NCBI GenBank assembly: GCA_001516765.1
Contig: LOCH01000077.1
Span: 1-5,132, forward strand
From: Vulcanisaeta sp. MG_3
Lineage (GTDB): Archaea > Thermoproteota > Thermoprotei > Thermoproteales > Thermocladiaceae
Direction: 5' to 3'
DNA length: 5,132 nucleotides
Positions 5,076 through 5,132 of the stretch are shown here, in pieces. The translations under genes were made by a program, and so were the position numbers. Numbering within the stretch: the first letter of the stretch is position 1; each line of letters opens with the position of its first letter. The notes under the pieces are model-generated. The model had not been told where the DNA came from. It saw nothing but the letters and a program-made list of their open reading frames with translations, and did no database searches.

Positions 5076-5132
5076 GAATCAAATTATTAAGGTGATTCAT
5101 CAAAACAAGCCCAACTCAGGTTAGCGCGAGGG

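Noticed and set aside
4813..5124. Plus-strand 103-codon open frame starting inside the tRNA
   Set aside because: It begins within the T arm of the tRNA and crosses its terminator; the translation is Cys, Phe and Ser-rich without family resemblance.
4720..5132. Integrative element inserted at the tRNA gene
   Set aside because: No duplicated tRNA 3' end, integrase or other element gene is visible in the 286 bases after the tRNA, so there is no direct evidence for an attachment site.

Overview
The window looks like chromosomal DNA of a hyperthermophilic crenarchaeon of the order Thermoproteales; a Vulcanisaeta- or Caldivirga-like genus is my guess only. The reasons are a PaREP1-family gene, archaeal STAND-type ATPases rich in AGG arginine codons, a tRNA gene broken by two bulge-helix-bulge introns, and TATA boxes about 25-27 bases upstream of leaderless starts.

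Layout, left to right. Positions 1-173 are non-coding and hold copy 1 of a 69-bp repeat with a perfect 16-bp palindrome. Positions 174-1282 (minus) are an archaeal-ATPase pseudogene. It reads as one protein of about 366 residues only after five small indels are repaired. Positions 1372-1440 hold copy 2 of the repeat. Positions 1504-2586 (minus) are an intact 360-residue paralogue of the broken ATPase. Each ATPase has a repeat copy 64 bases past its stop codon, so the two gene-plus-repeat units form an old tandem duplication. The repeat is far better conserved than the proteins.

Positions 2587-2704 are a compact divergent promoter. It serves the ATPase leftward and a leaderless 432-residue MFS transporter (2705-4003) rightward, and an 8-bp inverted repeat brackets the transporter's TATA box. 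A PaREP1-family gene with its own promoter follows at about 4083-4604. Next is a tRNA-Pro(GGG) gene at 4720-4846, whose anticodon lies on an 8-base middle exon between introns of 22 and 27 bases. The last 286 bases are T-rich just after the tRNA. They then hold, on the minus strand, a short protein-like stretch that changes frame and is probably a gene remnant.

How the genes relate: there is no obvious shared pathway. The transporter and the intact ATPase share a control region, so joint or opposed regulation is possible. The decayed ATPase, the PaREP1 gene, the tRNA and the trailing gene remnant look like a typical plastic accessory segment. No CRISPR array, insertion sequence or recognisable defence operon is present. 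The least explained signal is the ATPase-associated palindromic repeat.
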